The translations under genes and the position numbers were made by a program. The notes under the pieces are model-generated. The model did no database searches and was not told the DNA's origin. It saw only the letters and a program-made list of their open reading frames with translations. 25,440 nucleotides of DNA from NCBI RefSeq assembly GCF_000497445.1, contig NZ_CM002285.1, positions 867,034 through 892,473 of the forward strand, in the 5' to 3' direction. The stretch is from Streptomyces roseochromogenus subsp. oscitans DS 12.976 (GTDB lineage: Bacteria > Actinomycetota > Actinomycetes > Streptomycetales > Streptomycetaceae). Shown in pieces: positions 1-6,888 of the stretch (its first letter is position 1; each line of letters begins with the position of its first letter).

Positions 1-159
1 CCCGGCCTCGGCCCGCGGCCCGGCCTCGACACGGTGGGCGTCGCCGCCGCGAACGCGCGCTGCCGGGTGGCCCTCGCCTGGCGAGCGGAGGGTCCCATGG
101 TCCCGGCGGCACGGGAGCTTCTGGGACGGTTGCGGGTGGGGATGGGCGGGGGTGGGTGA
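1..159 (+). CDS. LysR-type transcriptional regulator, C-terminal fragment (5' end outside window)
   Basis: Frame 1 is open from the window edge to a TGA at 157-159, giving 52 residues. The stretch CRVALAWRAEGPMVPAAREL resembles the last strand and helix of the LysR substrate-binding domain (hydrophobic strand, then W-R-x-x-G-P-x-x-P-A-A-R). This part of the family forms the effector-binding and dimer region; the N-terminal helix-turn-helix would lie to the left of the window. The Gly-rich last residues (GMGGGG) are ordinary for a disordered tail. It converges with the SDR remnant on the minus strand that ends at 343. The family assignment rests on a short tail only, so another effector-binding regulator is possible. 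Confidence 0.5.
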   Translation, partial: PGLGPRPGLDTVGVAAANARCRVALAWRAEGPMVPAARELLGRLRVGMGGGG

Positions 160-342
160 GCGCCGTGGAAGGTCGGGCCGTTGCCGGGTGCGACTCTCTC
201 GTGGCTGGTCGCTCCCCCAAGTTCTCGGCTTCGCTCGAAACAGGGGGAACCCCATCGCGGCGGAGCCGCGTATCGATACAGCCCCGCGCCCCTGGGGGGT
301 TGCAGCCGCCTCTGCTGGCAATCGAAACCCCAGGCTGAAGAG
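160..342. other. Convergent intergenic region with a palindromic repeat
   Basis: No convincing gene is seen. The region separates the LysR tail (+) from the SDR C-terminal remnant (-). It contains one copy of the palindromic repeat at 213-255 and, after it, a GC-rich stretch (about 280-340) with runs such as CCCCGCGCCCCTGGGGGG that can fold and may help terminate both convergent genes. Short open frames here lack ribosome-binding sites and recognisable domains. Confidence 0.4.
213..255 (-). repeat. REP-like palindromic repeat, copy A
   Basis: On the minus strand this reads GGGGTTCCCCC, then a spacer with CGAGCGAAGCCGAG, then a G-run ending GGGGGAG. The same core (GAGCGAAGYCRAG between a C-run and a G-run) recurs at 7588-7626 and 8007-8048. 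C- and G-runs at the ends can pair to form a hairpin. It lies between two convergent gene ends, where it could act as a terminator. Nothing here shows how it moves. Confidence 0.6.
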
Positions 343-657
343 TCAAGCCTGCCGTACCGCCGCGTGGAAGCCGGTGTTCACCGCGGTGAGGCCGCCGTCG
401 ATCACCAGGGTCGTGCCGGTGATCCAGGCCGCGTCGCGGGAGGCCAGGAAGGCGACCGCGGCGGCGATGTCCTCGGGCTCGCCGACCCGGCCGAGTGGGT
501 AGAGACGGCGGATCGCCTCGAGTTCCTCCTCGCGCCCCTCCCACGCCGAGGTGCGGACCGTGCCCGCCACCACGAGGTTCACCCGCACGCCCCGGTCCGC
601 CGCATGGCCGGCGAGGGTGCGGGTCAGCGAGCCGAGGCCGGCCTTGGCGGCGCTGTA
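343..657 (-). pseudogene. SDR oxidoreductase, C-terminal part cut off by IS110-family insertion
   Basis: Reading right to left from 657 the frame begins Y-S-A-A-K-A-G, the YxxxK catalytic motif of classical short-chain dehydrogenases. It continues through NLVVAGTVRT (the substrate-loop region after beta-6) to the typical C-terminal GEPEDIAAAVAFLASRDAAWITG and VIDGG. It ends at a stop at 343-345, 104 residues in all. The matching N-terminal part (TGAARGIG, catalytic Ser) lies at 2480-2956, on the other side of the insertion. Joined at the shared CT dinucleotide the two pieces give one in-frame 262-residue SDR, the usual length. As it stands this piece lacks the NAD(P)-binding half and should not be functional. 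Substrate unknown. Confidence 0.92.
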
Positions 658-677
658 GACACCTCAGGCACTCAACG

Positions 678-683
678 TGTCAA
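678..683 (-). promoter_or_regulatory. -35 half of a circle-junction promoter in the IS right end
   Basis: TTGACA on the minus strand, overlapping the transposase stop. In the excised circle (right end-CT-left end) it would lie 18 bp before TCTAAT, made of the last T of the right end, the CT core and AAT of the left end. In the integrated state the -10 half is 1.8 kb away, so this promoter should be silent. Confidence 0.65.
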
Positions 684-1909
684 GCAGCTGCGGCGAGAGC
701 GGTTGGAAAGGCCGTGTGTTCCTCGAACAGCGTGTGGTGCTGGAGGCAGTAGTAGAGCTGTCCGAGCATGCGATTGAAAAGGTTGCGCTGTGCGGCGGCG
801 TGCCAGTCTCCGTGGTCGTCGCGGCGGCGTCGGTAGTGGGCCTTGGCGCCGGGCGAGGCCGTGATGGAGGCGAAGGCCCAGAGGTAGCCGGCGTGGTTGA
901 GCCGGTCGTTCTTCACCCACCGCCGGGTGATGCTCGACTTCTTGCCGGAGGCCCTGGTGATGGGCGAGGCGCCGGCGTATGCCTTCAGACCGCGGGCGTC
1001 CGCGAAGCGGGCCTTGTCGTCTCCGATCTCGGCGAGCACCCGGGCGCCGAGCTGGACGCCGAGGCCGGGGAAGCTGAGGATGATCTCAGCGTCCGGGTGC
1101 TGAGGGAAAGCCTCTTCAACCGCCTCAGCGAGGTCGTCGGCGGCGGTGCAGGCGGCCTCCAACTGGACCAGGAGGGCGAGCATCTGCTTGCCCAGCGCGT
1201 CCTCGACCAGCGGCGGCTGGTGAGCGTAGTCGTCGCGGAAGACGCCACGGAGCCGCTCAGCTTCGGCCGTGATGCCCCGCTTGCGGCGGGCCCGCTTGAG
1301 AGCGGCCTCCAGCTGCGTGCGGGTCAGCCGCGCGGCCCGGGTCGGCGTCGGGGCCGCCTTCAGAAGCTCCCGGGCCTCCGGCCGGCACAGACCGTTACGC
1401 CAGGGCTCGAAGGCATCCAGGGCAGCCGGGTAGTACTCCCGCAGCAGCGAGCGGAGCTGGTTGGACAGCTGCTGCCGGTTCCAGAGAGAGTCCTGCTGAG
1501 CACGGGCGAGGACAGCGATTGCCCGGCCGAGGTCGCTGTCGTTGGGCAGCGGCCGGTGAGCGTGCATGTCGGTGCGCAGGATGTTCGCGAGCACCAGGGC
1601 GTCGCCGGGGTCGGACTTCTTGCGCGAGACCGAGTGCCGGTCGCGGTAGCGGGCGGCAGCCATCGGATTGATCGCGAACACCTGCCGCTTGCCGGTCCGC
1701 AGCACCGCGACCAGCAGGCCGCGGGAGGTTTCGATCGCGACCGGGATCGGGTTCTCCTCGCTGTCGCCGAACTCGACAAGCAGATCCAGCAGGATCTTGT
1801 AACCCGCGGCGTCGTCGGTGATGTGCCGCTTGGCCAGTAACTGGCCGCTGCCGTCGACCAGGGCGACGTCGTGTGTCCGCTCGGCCCAGTCGATACCGCA
1901 GTAGATCAA
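680..1909 (-). CDS. IS110-family DEDD transposase (bridge-RNA-guided recombinase)
   Basis: This 409-residue protein has the two IS110 domains. The N-terminal RuvC-like DEDD domain has D7 (CGIDWAE), E60 (VAIETSRG), D100 and D103 (KSDPGDALVLANILR). The C-terminal Transposase_20 domain has a helix-hairpin-helix-like FPGLGVQLGARVLAEIGD and the motif GASPITRASGKK, which holds the likely catalytic Ser (S321 or S315). The chosen start is a TTG at 1909, because GGGGAGG sits 6 nt upstream and the D7 spacing then fits the family. An ATG at 1924 in the same frame would add five residues and would place that Shine-Dalgarno inside the gene. The frame is intact, so the element may be active. The TGA stop lies inside the TTGACA of the right end. 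Confidence 0.93.
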   Translation of the reverse strand: MIYCGIDWAERTHDVALVDGSGQLLAKRHITDDAAGYKILLDLLVEFGDSEENPIPVAIETSRGLLVAVLRTGKRQVFAINPMAAARYRDRHSVSRKKSDPGDALVLANILRTDMHAHRPLPNDSDLGRAIAVLARAQQDSLWNRQQLSNQLRSLLREYYPAALDAFEPWRNGLCRPEARELLKAAPTPTRAARLTRTQLEAALKRARRKRGITAEAERLRGVFRDDYAHQPPLVEDALGKQMLALLVQLEAACTAADDLAEAVEEAFPQHPDAEIILSFPGLGVQLGARVLAEIGDDKARFADARGLKAYAGASPITRASGKKSSITRRWVKNDRLNHAGYLWAFASITASPGAKAHYRRRRDDHGDWHAAAQRNLFNRMLGQLYYCLQHHTLFEEHTAFPTALAAAA

Positions 1910-1936
1910 GATGATCCTCCCCATCGTGCAGTCTGT

Positions 1937-2472
1937 GCAGGTCACGAGCTCATGCGGAACCACGCGGCGACCTAATCCCAGGACTCGGCCCTATGGCCGG
2001 TCCGCCACCTCAGTAGCCGTTCGTGGCACCAGCTCGTCCCACGGGCCTCGGTCTATGCGGGAGCTCAGACGGCTCGGGCTTCACAAGAGGTCACCGCGCG
2101 ACGGGCTCGCACCACCAACACCAACGAGTGATCTAGGTAGGGGTGTTGACGCCCGACGGACCTGGGTGGCGCCGATCTAACTGTAGGCATCGTGGCCGGG
2201 CGACCTTGAGGCATACGCCCAGGTCCGACGAACATCAACATCCGCGCCGCGGTGACAGCCGGCAAGGCGCTGAACACCGCGCGGTCTACAGCGAGGCGTA
2301 AAGGCCCGGCGTGATTCAGGCGTCCGCTCGGCACCCGCCAGGCCGTCACCACAAGCCGCAGGGCTATCCGCCGCTCTCTTCTGAGACACCGAGTGTCCGG
2401 CTGAGTACAGGCATGACAGCCCTGCTGTTCGAACAGTTCAGGCACTCCAGCACTGGCCCGTTCCGTCCTTAC
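1937..2472 (-). ncRNA. Putative IS110 bridge RNA (limits approximate)
   Basis: This is the non-coding left end, on the transposase strand. The upstream stem-loop (2319-2270) is closed by CTGAA/TTCAG. Inside are CACGCC (2313-2308, same as the left target), a small hairpin GGGC-CTTTAC-GCCT, and CGCTGTAG (2293-2286, complementary to the right target CTACAGCG). The downstream stem-loop (2037-1944) is closed by ACGAGCT/AGCTCGT plus CCACG/CGTGG and GGC/GCC. It holds CTGAGGTG (2013-2006, same as the right end of the IS), a 9-bp hairpin GGACCGGCC-ATAG-GGCCGaGTCC, and GGGATTAG (1979-1972, complementary to CTAATCCC at the left end). The order target loop then donor loop and the guide-hairpin-guide layout match the IS621 model. 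At about 500 nt it would be much longer than the 177-nt IS621 RNA, so processing or different ends are possible. Confidence 0.75.
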
Positions 2473-2479
2473 AGGGGGA

Positions 2480-2956
2480 TTAGGCGTGGTTGCCGAAGTC
2501 CTGCAGCCCGTTGACGGAGCCGATGCTGACGATCGCGCCGCGGCCGGAGGTGGCGAGGTGGGGCAGGGCGGCGCGGCAGCAGCGGTAGGCGCCGGTGAGG
2601 GTGACGTCGAGGTCCAGGGCCCATGCCTCGTCGTGGTCGTCCTCGAACAGCGGGGCGTCCGGGGAGCAGTGGGCGGCGCAGTTCACCAGGACGTCGAGCA
2701 AGCCGAACGCGGCGACGGCGTGGGCGACGGCCGCCTCCACCGAGGTGCGGTCCGCGATGTCGCACACCAACGCCTGGGCACCAAGGCCGTGTTGGCGCAG
2801 TGCGGCCGCGGTCCGCTCGGCCTCGGGCAGGTCCCGGTCGGTGACCAGGACCCGGCCGCCCTCCTCGGCGAACCTGCGGGCGACGGCCGCGCCGATTCCG
2901 CGGGCCGCGCCCGTGACGAGAACTCCGTGTCCTGCGAAGCGGATGTGATCGGTCAT
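2480..2956 (-). pseudogene. SDR oxidoreductase, N-terminal part cut off by IS110-family insertion
   Basis: From the ATG at 2956 the frame gives 158 residues with the classical SDR cofactor-binding half: TGAARGIG (residues 15-22, TGxxxGxG), an acidic D40 after beta-2 that suggests NAD preference, CDIAD (65-69), VNCAAH (91-96, in place of NNAG) and the catalytic Ser in SIGSVNG (S147). It ends GLQDFGNHA followed at once by TAA, a stop supplied by the first bases of the IS left end. The next residue in the intact protein would be catalytic Tyr159, whose codon is split between this piece and 657-655. It follows the DHRS1-like SDR by 55 bp on the same strand, probably in the same operon. The truncated product lacks the Tyr and Lys. 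Confidence 0.92.
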
Positions 2957-2988
2957 GGGGCGACCGTACGGCCCGGCGGGCACCGTTT

Positions 2989-3031
2989 CACCGGTGTCCC
3001 GTGACGTCCGCTCACCGGTATCCGGTGACGT
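2989..3031. repeat. Two tandem copies of a 19-bp near-palindromic motif
   Basis: CACCGGTRTCCSGTGACGT occurs at 2989-3007 and 3013-3031 with a 24-bp period and 17 of 19 bases identical. The second copy contains the inverted repeat CACCG/CGGTG and overlaps the end of the DHRS1-like gene. The first lies in the gap before the interrupted SDR. It could be an operator, an mRNA hairpin between two cistrons, or a small duplication. Confidence 0.5.
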
Positions 3032-3926
3032 CGGCCGGCTTGCCCGCGTCCTGCACCTCGACCAGGTACCGCCAGGCGTCGGGCCGGCTGCCGTCGAGGT
3101 CGGTGAAGCCGTACACCTGGGCGAGGCCGCCGCTGGAGAGGGACTGTCCGTTGAAGCGCGCGACGTCGGGGTCGGCGGCCAGGGCGGCGACGGCGCGGCC
3201 GGCATAGCGCGGGGTCTCGGAGATAGCGAAGTGCGGTGCGCGGGCGAGGGCGTCGCGCCAGTTGTCCTCATGGACGCCGTACTCGTCGAGCATCAGCTCC
3301 GAGCGCAGCCAGCCCGGGGTCAGGGCGAGCGCGGTGGCGCCGCGTGGGCCGAGTTCATGGCCGAGGGCGAAGGCCATGCGCAGTACGGACGCCTTGGCGA
3401 GGTCGTAGAAGTAGTTCACGCGGTAGGTGTCGCGGTTGTAGTCGGCGGTGCCGTCGGTCATCTCCACGACCAGGCCGCCCGGGTGGCGCAGCAGGAGGGG
3501 CAGGGCGAAGTGGCTGGTGATCGCGTGGGTCTCGACCGCAAGCCGGAGGAGTCTGAGCCCGTTGTCGAGGTCGTGCTCCCACACGGTCGTGTTCCACTCG
3601 AAGAGTTTCTCGCCGCCCCAGATGTCGTTCACGAGGACGTCGAGGCGGCCCTGTTCGTCGGCGACGCGGTCCACCAGGGCCCGTACGGCGGACCTGTCCA
3701 GGTGGTCGACGGCGACGGCGATGCCGTGCCCGCCGGCCGCGGTGACGAGGTCGGCGGTGTCCTCGATGGTCTCGGGGCGGTCGTACTCCGAACGGCGCTC
3801 GCGGGTGCTTCGGCCGGTGACGTAGACGGTGGCGCCGGCCGCGCCGAGTTCCACGGCGATGCCACGTCCGGCACCCCGGGTCGCGCCCGCGACCAGCGCC
3901 ACCCTGTCCTGCAGCGGTCCTGACAT
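3012..3926 (-). CDS. DHRS1-like short-chain dehydrogenase/reductase
   Basis: This 304-residue SDR has a cofactor motif GATRGAGRG (residues 14-22; TGxxxGxG with Ala for Thr's neighbour) and a catalytic pair Y174/K178 in YDLAK. Two departures from classical SDRs are visible. NNAG is replaced by NDIWGG (100-105), and the usual catalytic Ser after beta-5 appears as VVEMTDG (153-159), so Thr or none serves that role. These features are typical of the DHRS1-like subgroup, as is the C-terminal SLSSGGLAQVYGF. The ATG at 3926 has GGGAGG 6 nt upstream. It lies between the MBL-fold gene (87 bp upstream) and the IS-interrupted SDR (55 bp downstream), all on the minus strand. Substrate unknown; the context suggests carbonyl or aldehyde metabolism. 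Confidence 0.88.
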   Translation of the reverse strand: MSGPLQDRVALVAGATRGAGRGIAVELGAAGATVYVTGRSTRERRSEYDRPETIEDTADLVTAAGGHGIAVAVDHLDRSAVRALVDRVADEQGRLDVLVNDIWGGEKLFEWNTTVWEHDLDNGLRLLRLAVETHAITSHFALPLLLRHPGGLVVEMTDGTADYNRDTYRVNYFYDLAKASVLRMAFALGHELGPRGATALALTPGWLRSELMLDEYGVHEDNWRDALARAPHFAISETPRYAGRAVAALAADPDVARFNGQSLSSGGLAQVYGFTDLDGSRPDAWRYLVEVQDAGKPADVTGYR

Positions 3927-4013
3927 GTCCGGCCTCCCGTGCTCTGCGACTGCTGTCGCCGTCCACTGTCGCGGGAAAGCCGGACATCCCCTGTCGGTAT
4001 TACCGGCGCGTTC

Positions 4014-4643
4014 TCAGTGGCCGCGCCTGATCCACTCCTCCAGGTGAGGTGCCTCGGCGCCGATGGTGGTGGAGTCGCCGTGGCCGGTGAGGACCTTGGT
4101 CTCCGGCGGGAGGGTGAGGAGCTTTTCGCGGATGGATTCGATGATCGTCGGGAAGTGGGAGTAGGAGCGTCCGGTGGCGCCCGGGCCGCCGTGGAAGAGG
4201 GTGTCCCCGGTGAAGACGGCGCCGAGCCCGCGGTCGTAGAGGCAGACGGCGCCGGGGGCGTGACCCGGGGTGTGGAGCACGGTCAGGTCGGTGCCGGCCG
4301 CCTCGATGACCTGGCCGTCCAGGAGATGCCGGTCGGGGTCGCGGTCCGGGTGGGTCATCTTCCACAGCGGGAGGTCGTCGGGGTGCAGCCAGATGGTGGC
4401 GCCGGTGCGGGCGGCGAGTTCCGGTGCGGCGTTGACGTGGTCGTTGTGGGCGTGTGTGCACACGATGGCGGTCAGTTCCCGGTCGTCGACCGCGGCAATG
4501 ATGGCGTCGGCGTCGTGGGCGGCGTCGATGACGATCACCTTCCGCTCGTCGCCGACGATCCACACGTTGTTCTCGACGTCCCAGGTGCCGCCGTCGAGGG
4601 TGAACTGCCCGGAGGTGACAAGGCGTTCGATGCGCACGGTCAT
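4014..4643 (-). CDS. MBL-fold metallo-hydrolase paired with mycothiol formaldehyde dehydrogenase
   Basis: This 209-residue protein has the metallo-beta-lactamase/glyoxalase II motif THAHNDH (H64, H66, D68, H69), a later metal-binding His in HTPGHAPG, the bridging Asp in FTGDTLF and a final His in LTGHGD. Its ATG overlaps the TGA of mscR by one base (TGATG), so the two are translationally coupled. In actinomycetes an MBL-fold gene commonly follows the S-(hydroxymethyl)mycothiol dehydrogenase. By analogy with S-formylglutathione hydrolase and glyoxalase II it may hydrolyse the S-formylmycothiol product or another mycothiol thioester. That role is inferred from context, not shown by the sequence. 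It is cytoplasmic, with no signal peptide. Confidence 0.9.
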   Translation of the reverse strand: MTVRIERLVTSGQFTLDGGTWDVENNVWIVGDERKVIVIDAAHDADAIIAAVDDRELTAIVCTHAHNDHVNAAPELAARTGATIWLHPDDLPLWKMTHPDRDPDRHLLDGQVIEAAGTDLTVLHTPGHAPGAVCLYDRGLGAVFTGDTLFHGGPGATGRSYSHFPTIIESIREKLLTLPPETKVLTGHGDSTTIGAEAPHLEEWIRRGH

Positions 4644-5728
4644 CAGAGCACCACCACCGAGCGCAGCACGTCGCCGTGGTGCATCCGCTCGAACGCCTTC
4701 TCCACCTCGTCCAGTCGGACGGTCTCGGTGACGAAAGCGTCGAGCGGCAGCCGGCCCTGCAGATGCAGGTCGATCAGCATGGGGAAGTCACGGGAGGGCA
4801 GACAGTCGCCGTACCAGCTGGACTTCAGGGCGCCGCCGCGGCCGAAGACGTCCAGCAGGGGCAGTTCCAGCTTCATCTCGGGGGTGGGGACGCCGACGAG
4901 GACGACGGTGCCGGCGAGGTCGCGGGCGTAGAAAGCCTGCTCGTACGTCTCCGGGCGGCCGACGGCCTCGATGACGACGTCGGCGCCGAAGCCACCGGTC
5001 AGCTCGCGGATCGCCGCGACCGGATCGGTCGCCTTGGAGTTGACGGTGTGGGTGGCGCCCAGGGTGCGGGCCTGGTCCAGCTTGCGGTCGTCGATGTCCA
5101 CGGCGATGATCTTCGCCGCGCCCGCGAGGTTCGCCCCGGCGATGGCGGCGTCGCCGACGCCGCCGCACCCGATGACCGCGACGCAGTCGCCGCGTCCGAC
5201 GCCGCCTGTGTTGATCGCCGCGCCGATTCCGGCCATGACGCCGCAGCCCAGCAGGCCGGCGACCGCCGGGGAGACGGCCGGGTCGACCTTGGTGCACTGG
5301 CCGGCGGCGACGAGTGTCTTCTCGGCGAAAGCGCCGATGCCGAGGGCCGGGGACAGCTCGGTGCCATCGGTGAGAGTCATCTTCTGCTTCGCGTTGTGCG
5401 TGTTGAAGCAGTACCAGGGCCGGCCCCGCAGACAGGCCCGGCAGTTCCCGCACACGGCACGCCAGTTGAGGATCACGGAGTCGCCGGGTGCCACATCGGT
5501 GACGCCCTCGCCGACCGACTCCACGACGCCGGCGGCCTCGTGGCCGAGGAGGAAGGGGAAGTCGTCCGAGATACCGCCCTGTTTGTAGTGCAGGTCGGTG
5601 TGGCAGACGCCGCAGGCCTGGACACGCACCACGGCCTCACCGGGCCCCGGATCCGGCACCACGATCGTCTCGACCCGTACGGGCTCGTCCTTCCCCGGTG
5701 CGATCACGCCGCGTACTTCCTGCGCCAT
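4643..5728 (-). CDS. mscR: S-(hydroxymethyl)mycothiol dehydrogenase (mycothiol-dependent formaldehyde dehydrogenase)
   Basis: This 361-residue zinc-dependent medium-chain dehydrogenase oxidises the formaldehyde-mycothiol adduct with NAD, and the family also has S-nitrosomycothiol reductase activity. Visible features are catalytic-zinc ligands C42 (CGVCHTD), H63-E64 (GHEAAG) and a later Cys in LLGCGVMAG; structural-zinc Cys at 93, 96, 99 and 107 ([15 protein letters not shown]); and a Rossmann motif GCGGVGDAA followed by an acidic residue (VDID) for NAD. The sequence [18 protein letters not shown] is characteristic of the mycothiol enzyme. The ATG at 5728 (MAQEV) gives the normal family length; the open frame runs much further upstream but without recognisable protein. 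It is first in an operon with the MBL-fold gene and two SDRs, consistent with aldehyde detoxification. It is divergent from the acyltransferase-like gene. Confidence 0.94.
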   Translation of the reverse strand: MAQEVRGVIAPGKDEPVRVETIVVPDPGPGEAVVRVQACGVCHTDLHYKQGGISDDFPFLLGHEAAGVVESVGEGVTDVAPGDSVILNWRAVCGNCRACLRGRPWYCFNTHNAKQKMTLTDGTELSPALGIGAFAEKTLVAAGQCTKVDPAVSPAVAGLLGCGVMAGIGAAINTGGVGRGDCVAVIGCGGVGDAAIAGANLAGAAKIIAVDIDDRKLDQARTLGATHTVNSKATDPVAAIRELTGGFGADVVIEAVGRPETYEQAFYARDLAGTVVLVGVPTPEMKLELPLLDVFGRGGALKSSWYGDCLPSRDFPMLIDLHLQGRLPLDAFVTETVRLDEVEKAFERMHHGDVLRSVVVL

Positions 5729-5971
5729 GGGCTGGCCCCTTCCTCGTTTGCCTTCCCTGCCGACCCTACGCGCGACCGATCGGTAGCGGGACGGACCACG
5801 GCGGGGAGAGTGGATCTTTCCGGCCGCCGGGCGAGCGTGCTTCTTCGTAAGGAAAAGCCTCCCCCCGGTAAGAAATTGACCGAATAACGTCATTCTATGA
5901 TGGAAATGTTTTTGCTGCGTGCATGAGTCTGCCTGGTGTGGGTATCGGCCCGGGCATGCCTCAATGGGGAC
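5729..5971. promoter_or_regulatory. Divergent intergenic region, mscR / acyltransferase-like gene
   Basis: Both promoters should lie in these 243 bp. The stretch 5845-5925 is clearly richer in A+T than its surroundings and contains TTGACC (5876-5881) and TATGAT (5896-5901) on the plus strand. Their 14-bp spacing is too short for a confident sigma-70 promoter. No clear operator was recognised. Confidence 0.35.
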
Positions 5972-6754
5972 ATGCCCATCGAAGGCTGCAATGGACGTAC
6001 CGCATTCCTGTTCTCGGCCGGTGCCGCACCGCACCCCGGAACAGGCCGTGAACTCCGGGACGCCTTCCCGGTGTTCGCCGACGCGCTGGACGCCATCTGC
6101 GCGCGGCTCGATCCGTATCTCGAACTGCCGTTGGCATGCGTGATGTTCGCGGACGACGGCACGCGTACGGCCGCGCTGCTGGACCGTGAGTCGTACGGCG
6201 GGCCGGCGGTTTTCGCGCTCCAGGTGGCGCAGTACCGGCTGCTGCGCAGCTGGGGGGTGCGGCCGGACGCGGTGTTCGGGCAGGCGGCCGGGCGGATGGC
6301 CGCCGCGTATGCCGCGGGCGTGTTCTCCCTGGCCGAGGCCTGCCACGCGGTCGGCACCCTGGCCCGCCTGCTGGACGGCCTCCCGGCTCCCCGGCGGCCG
6401 CACTCCCCCCGCCTCGACGGCGTCCTCGACGCCTACGGCCGTACCCTCGCCACCCTCCACCCGTGCGTGCCGCACCTGCCCCTCGTCTCCGATGTCACCG
6501 CCCGCCCGGTGGGCACCGAGACCGCCGAGCCGGAGTTCTGGGTGCGGCGCGCACCGGCGCGCTTCGCCGAGGCGGTCGGCCTGCTGCATCGCGAAGGGAT
6601 CCGGACCTGGCTGGAACTGGGCCCCTCGGACCGGCTCACCCGGCTGCTGCCGGACTGCCTCCCGGGCGCTACGGCCTCGGCTTTCGCGCTGTCCCGCGAC
6701 TGGGCGGAGCTATGGTCGGGGCCGGGCAGCGAGCCCGGGACCGCACCGCGCTGA
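5972..6754 (+). CDS. Free-standing acyltransferase-like protein, predicted catalytically inactive
   Basis: This 260-residue protein aligns by eye with polyketide/fatty-acid AT domains. It has a start like [20 protein letters not shown] (GQG loop replaced), then [47 protein letters not shown], where the nucleophile elbow GHSxGE has become GQAAGR: catalytic Ser is Ala and its neighbouring His is Gln. The usual ~90-residue small ferredoxin-like subdomain is missing. The chain jumps from LLDGLP to [16 protein letters not shown], which retains the general-base His (HSP), then [26 protein letters not shown] and [13 protein letters not shown]. The ATG at 5972 is the last start before homology begins. 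The frame is open, so the loss looks like evolved degeneration or a new, non-catalytic role rather than recent decay. No PKS lies nearby. The SnoaL-like gene follows 134 bp later on the same strand. Confidence 0.75.
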   Translation: MPIEGCNGRTAFLFSAGAAPHPGTGRELRDAFPVFADALDAICARLDPYLELPLACVMFADDGTRTAALLDRESYGGPAVFALQVAQYRLLRSWGVRPDAVFGQAAGRMAAAYAAGVFSLAEACHAVGTLARLLDGLPAPRRPHSPRLDGVLDAYGRTLATLHPCVPHLPLVSDVTARPVGTETAEPEFWVRRAPARFAEAVGLLHREGIRTWLELGPSDRLTRLLPDCLPGATASAFALSRDWAELWSGPGSEPGTAPR

Positions 6755-6888
6755 GGGGCGCGCGTGCCCGAGCCGATGGGGCCGGCCGTCTGCGCTTGCC
6801 GTGGCCGCCGGGCCGGGGGAGCCTCGAAGGGTGGGGTGTCCGTGCGGTCAGCGCCCCGCCGGGCCGCGGGCGCCCCAAGGAGGTCACC

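Larger units (their letters stand above)
659..2481 (-). mobile_element. IS110-family insertion sequence, 1,823 bp, inserted in an SDR gene
   Basis: Both ends are defined by the interrupted host gene. On the minus strand the left end starts AATCCCCCTGTAAGG (from 2481) and the right end finishes CCTGAGGTGT (to 659). Each end is flanked by the dinucleotide CT (2483-2482 and 658-657), only one copy of which is needed to restore the SDR frame. There are no terminal inverted repeats and no longer target duplication, as expected for IS110 recombinases, which exchange at a dinucleotide core. The layout is one DEDD transposase, a long non-coding left end (518 nt upstream of the first possible in-frame codon) and a very short right end (21 nt). 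That is the IS110 group arrangement, with bridge RNA upstream, rather than the IS1111 arrangement. Confidence 0.93.

Noticed and set aside
1958..1965. AACCACGC on the plus strand, identical to 8 bases of the left target
   Set aside because: It is in the wrong orientation for a left guide and is explained by the stem CCACG/CGTGG of the donor loop.
2181..2188. GCCTACAG on the minus strand of the IS left end, same sense as the centre of the target
   Set aside because: No partner guide or hairpin of the expected layout lies nearby; the pair at 2313-2286 fits the model better. It may be chance or a remnant of an older guide.
2384..2390. GGTGTCT (minus) resembling the IS right end plus core
   Set aside because: It forms a simple hairpin with GACAC just upstream and has no right-donor guide beside it; the 2013-1972 pair is a complete donor loop.
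2065..2445. 126-residue open frame in the IS left end
   Set aside because: Arg/Ala-rich, no domain or ribosome-binding site, and it overlaps the structured bridge-RNA region.
5876..5901. TTGACC and TATGAT as a promoter for the acyltransferase-like gene
   Set aside because: The 14-bp spacer is too short for a sigma-70 promoter to be called with confidence.
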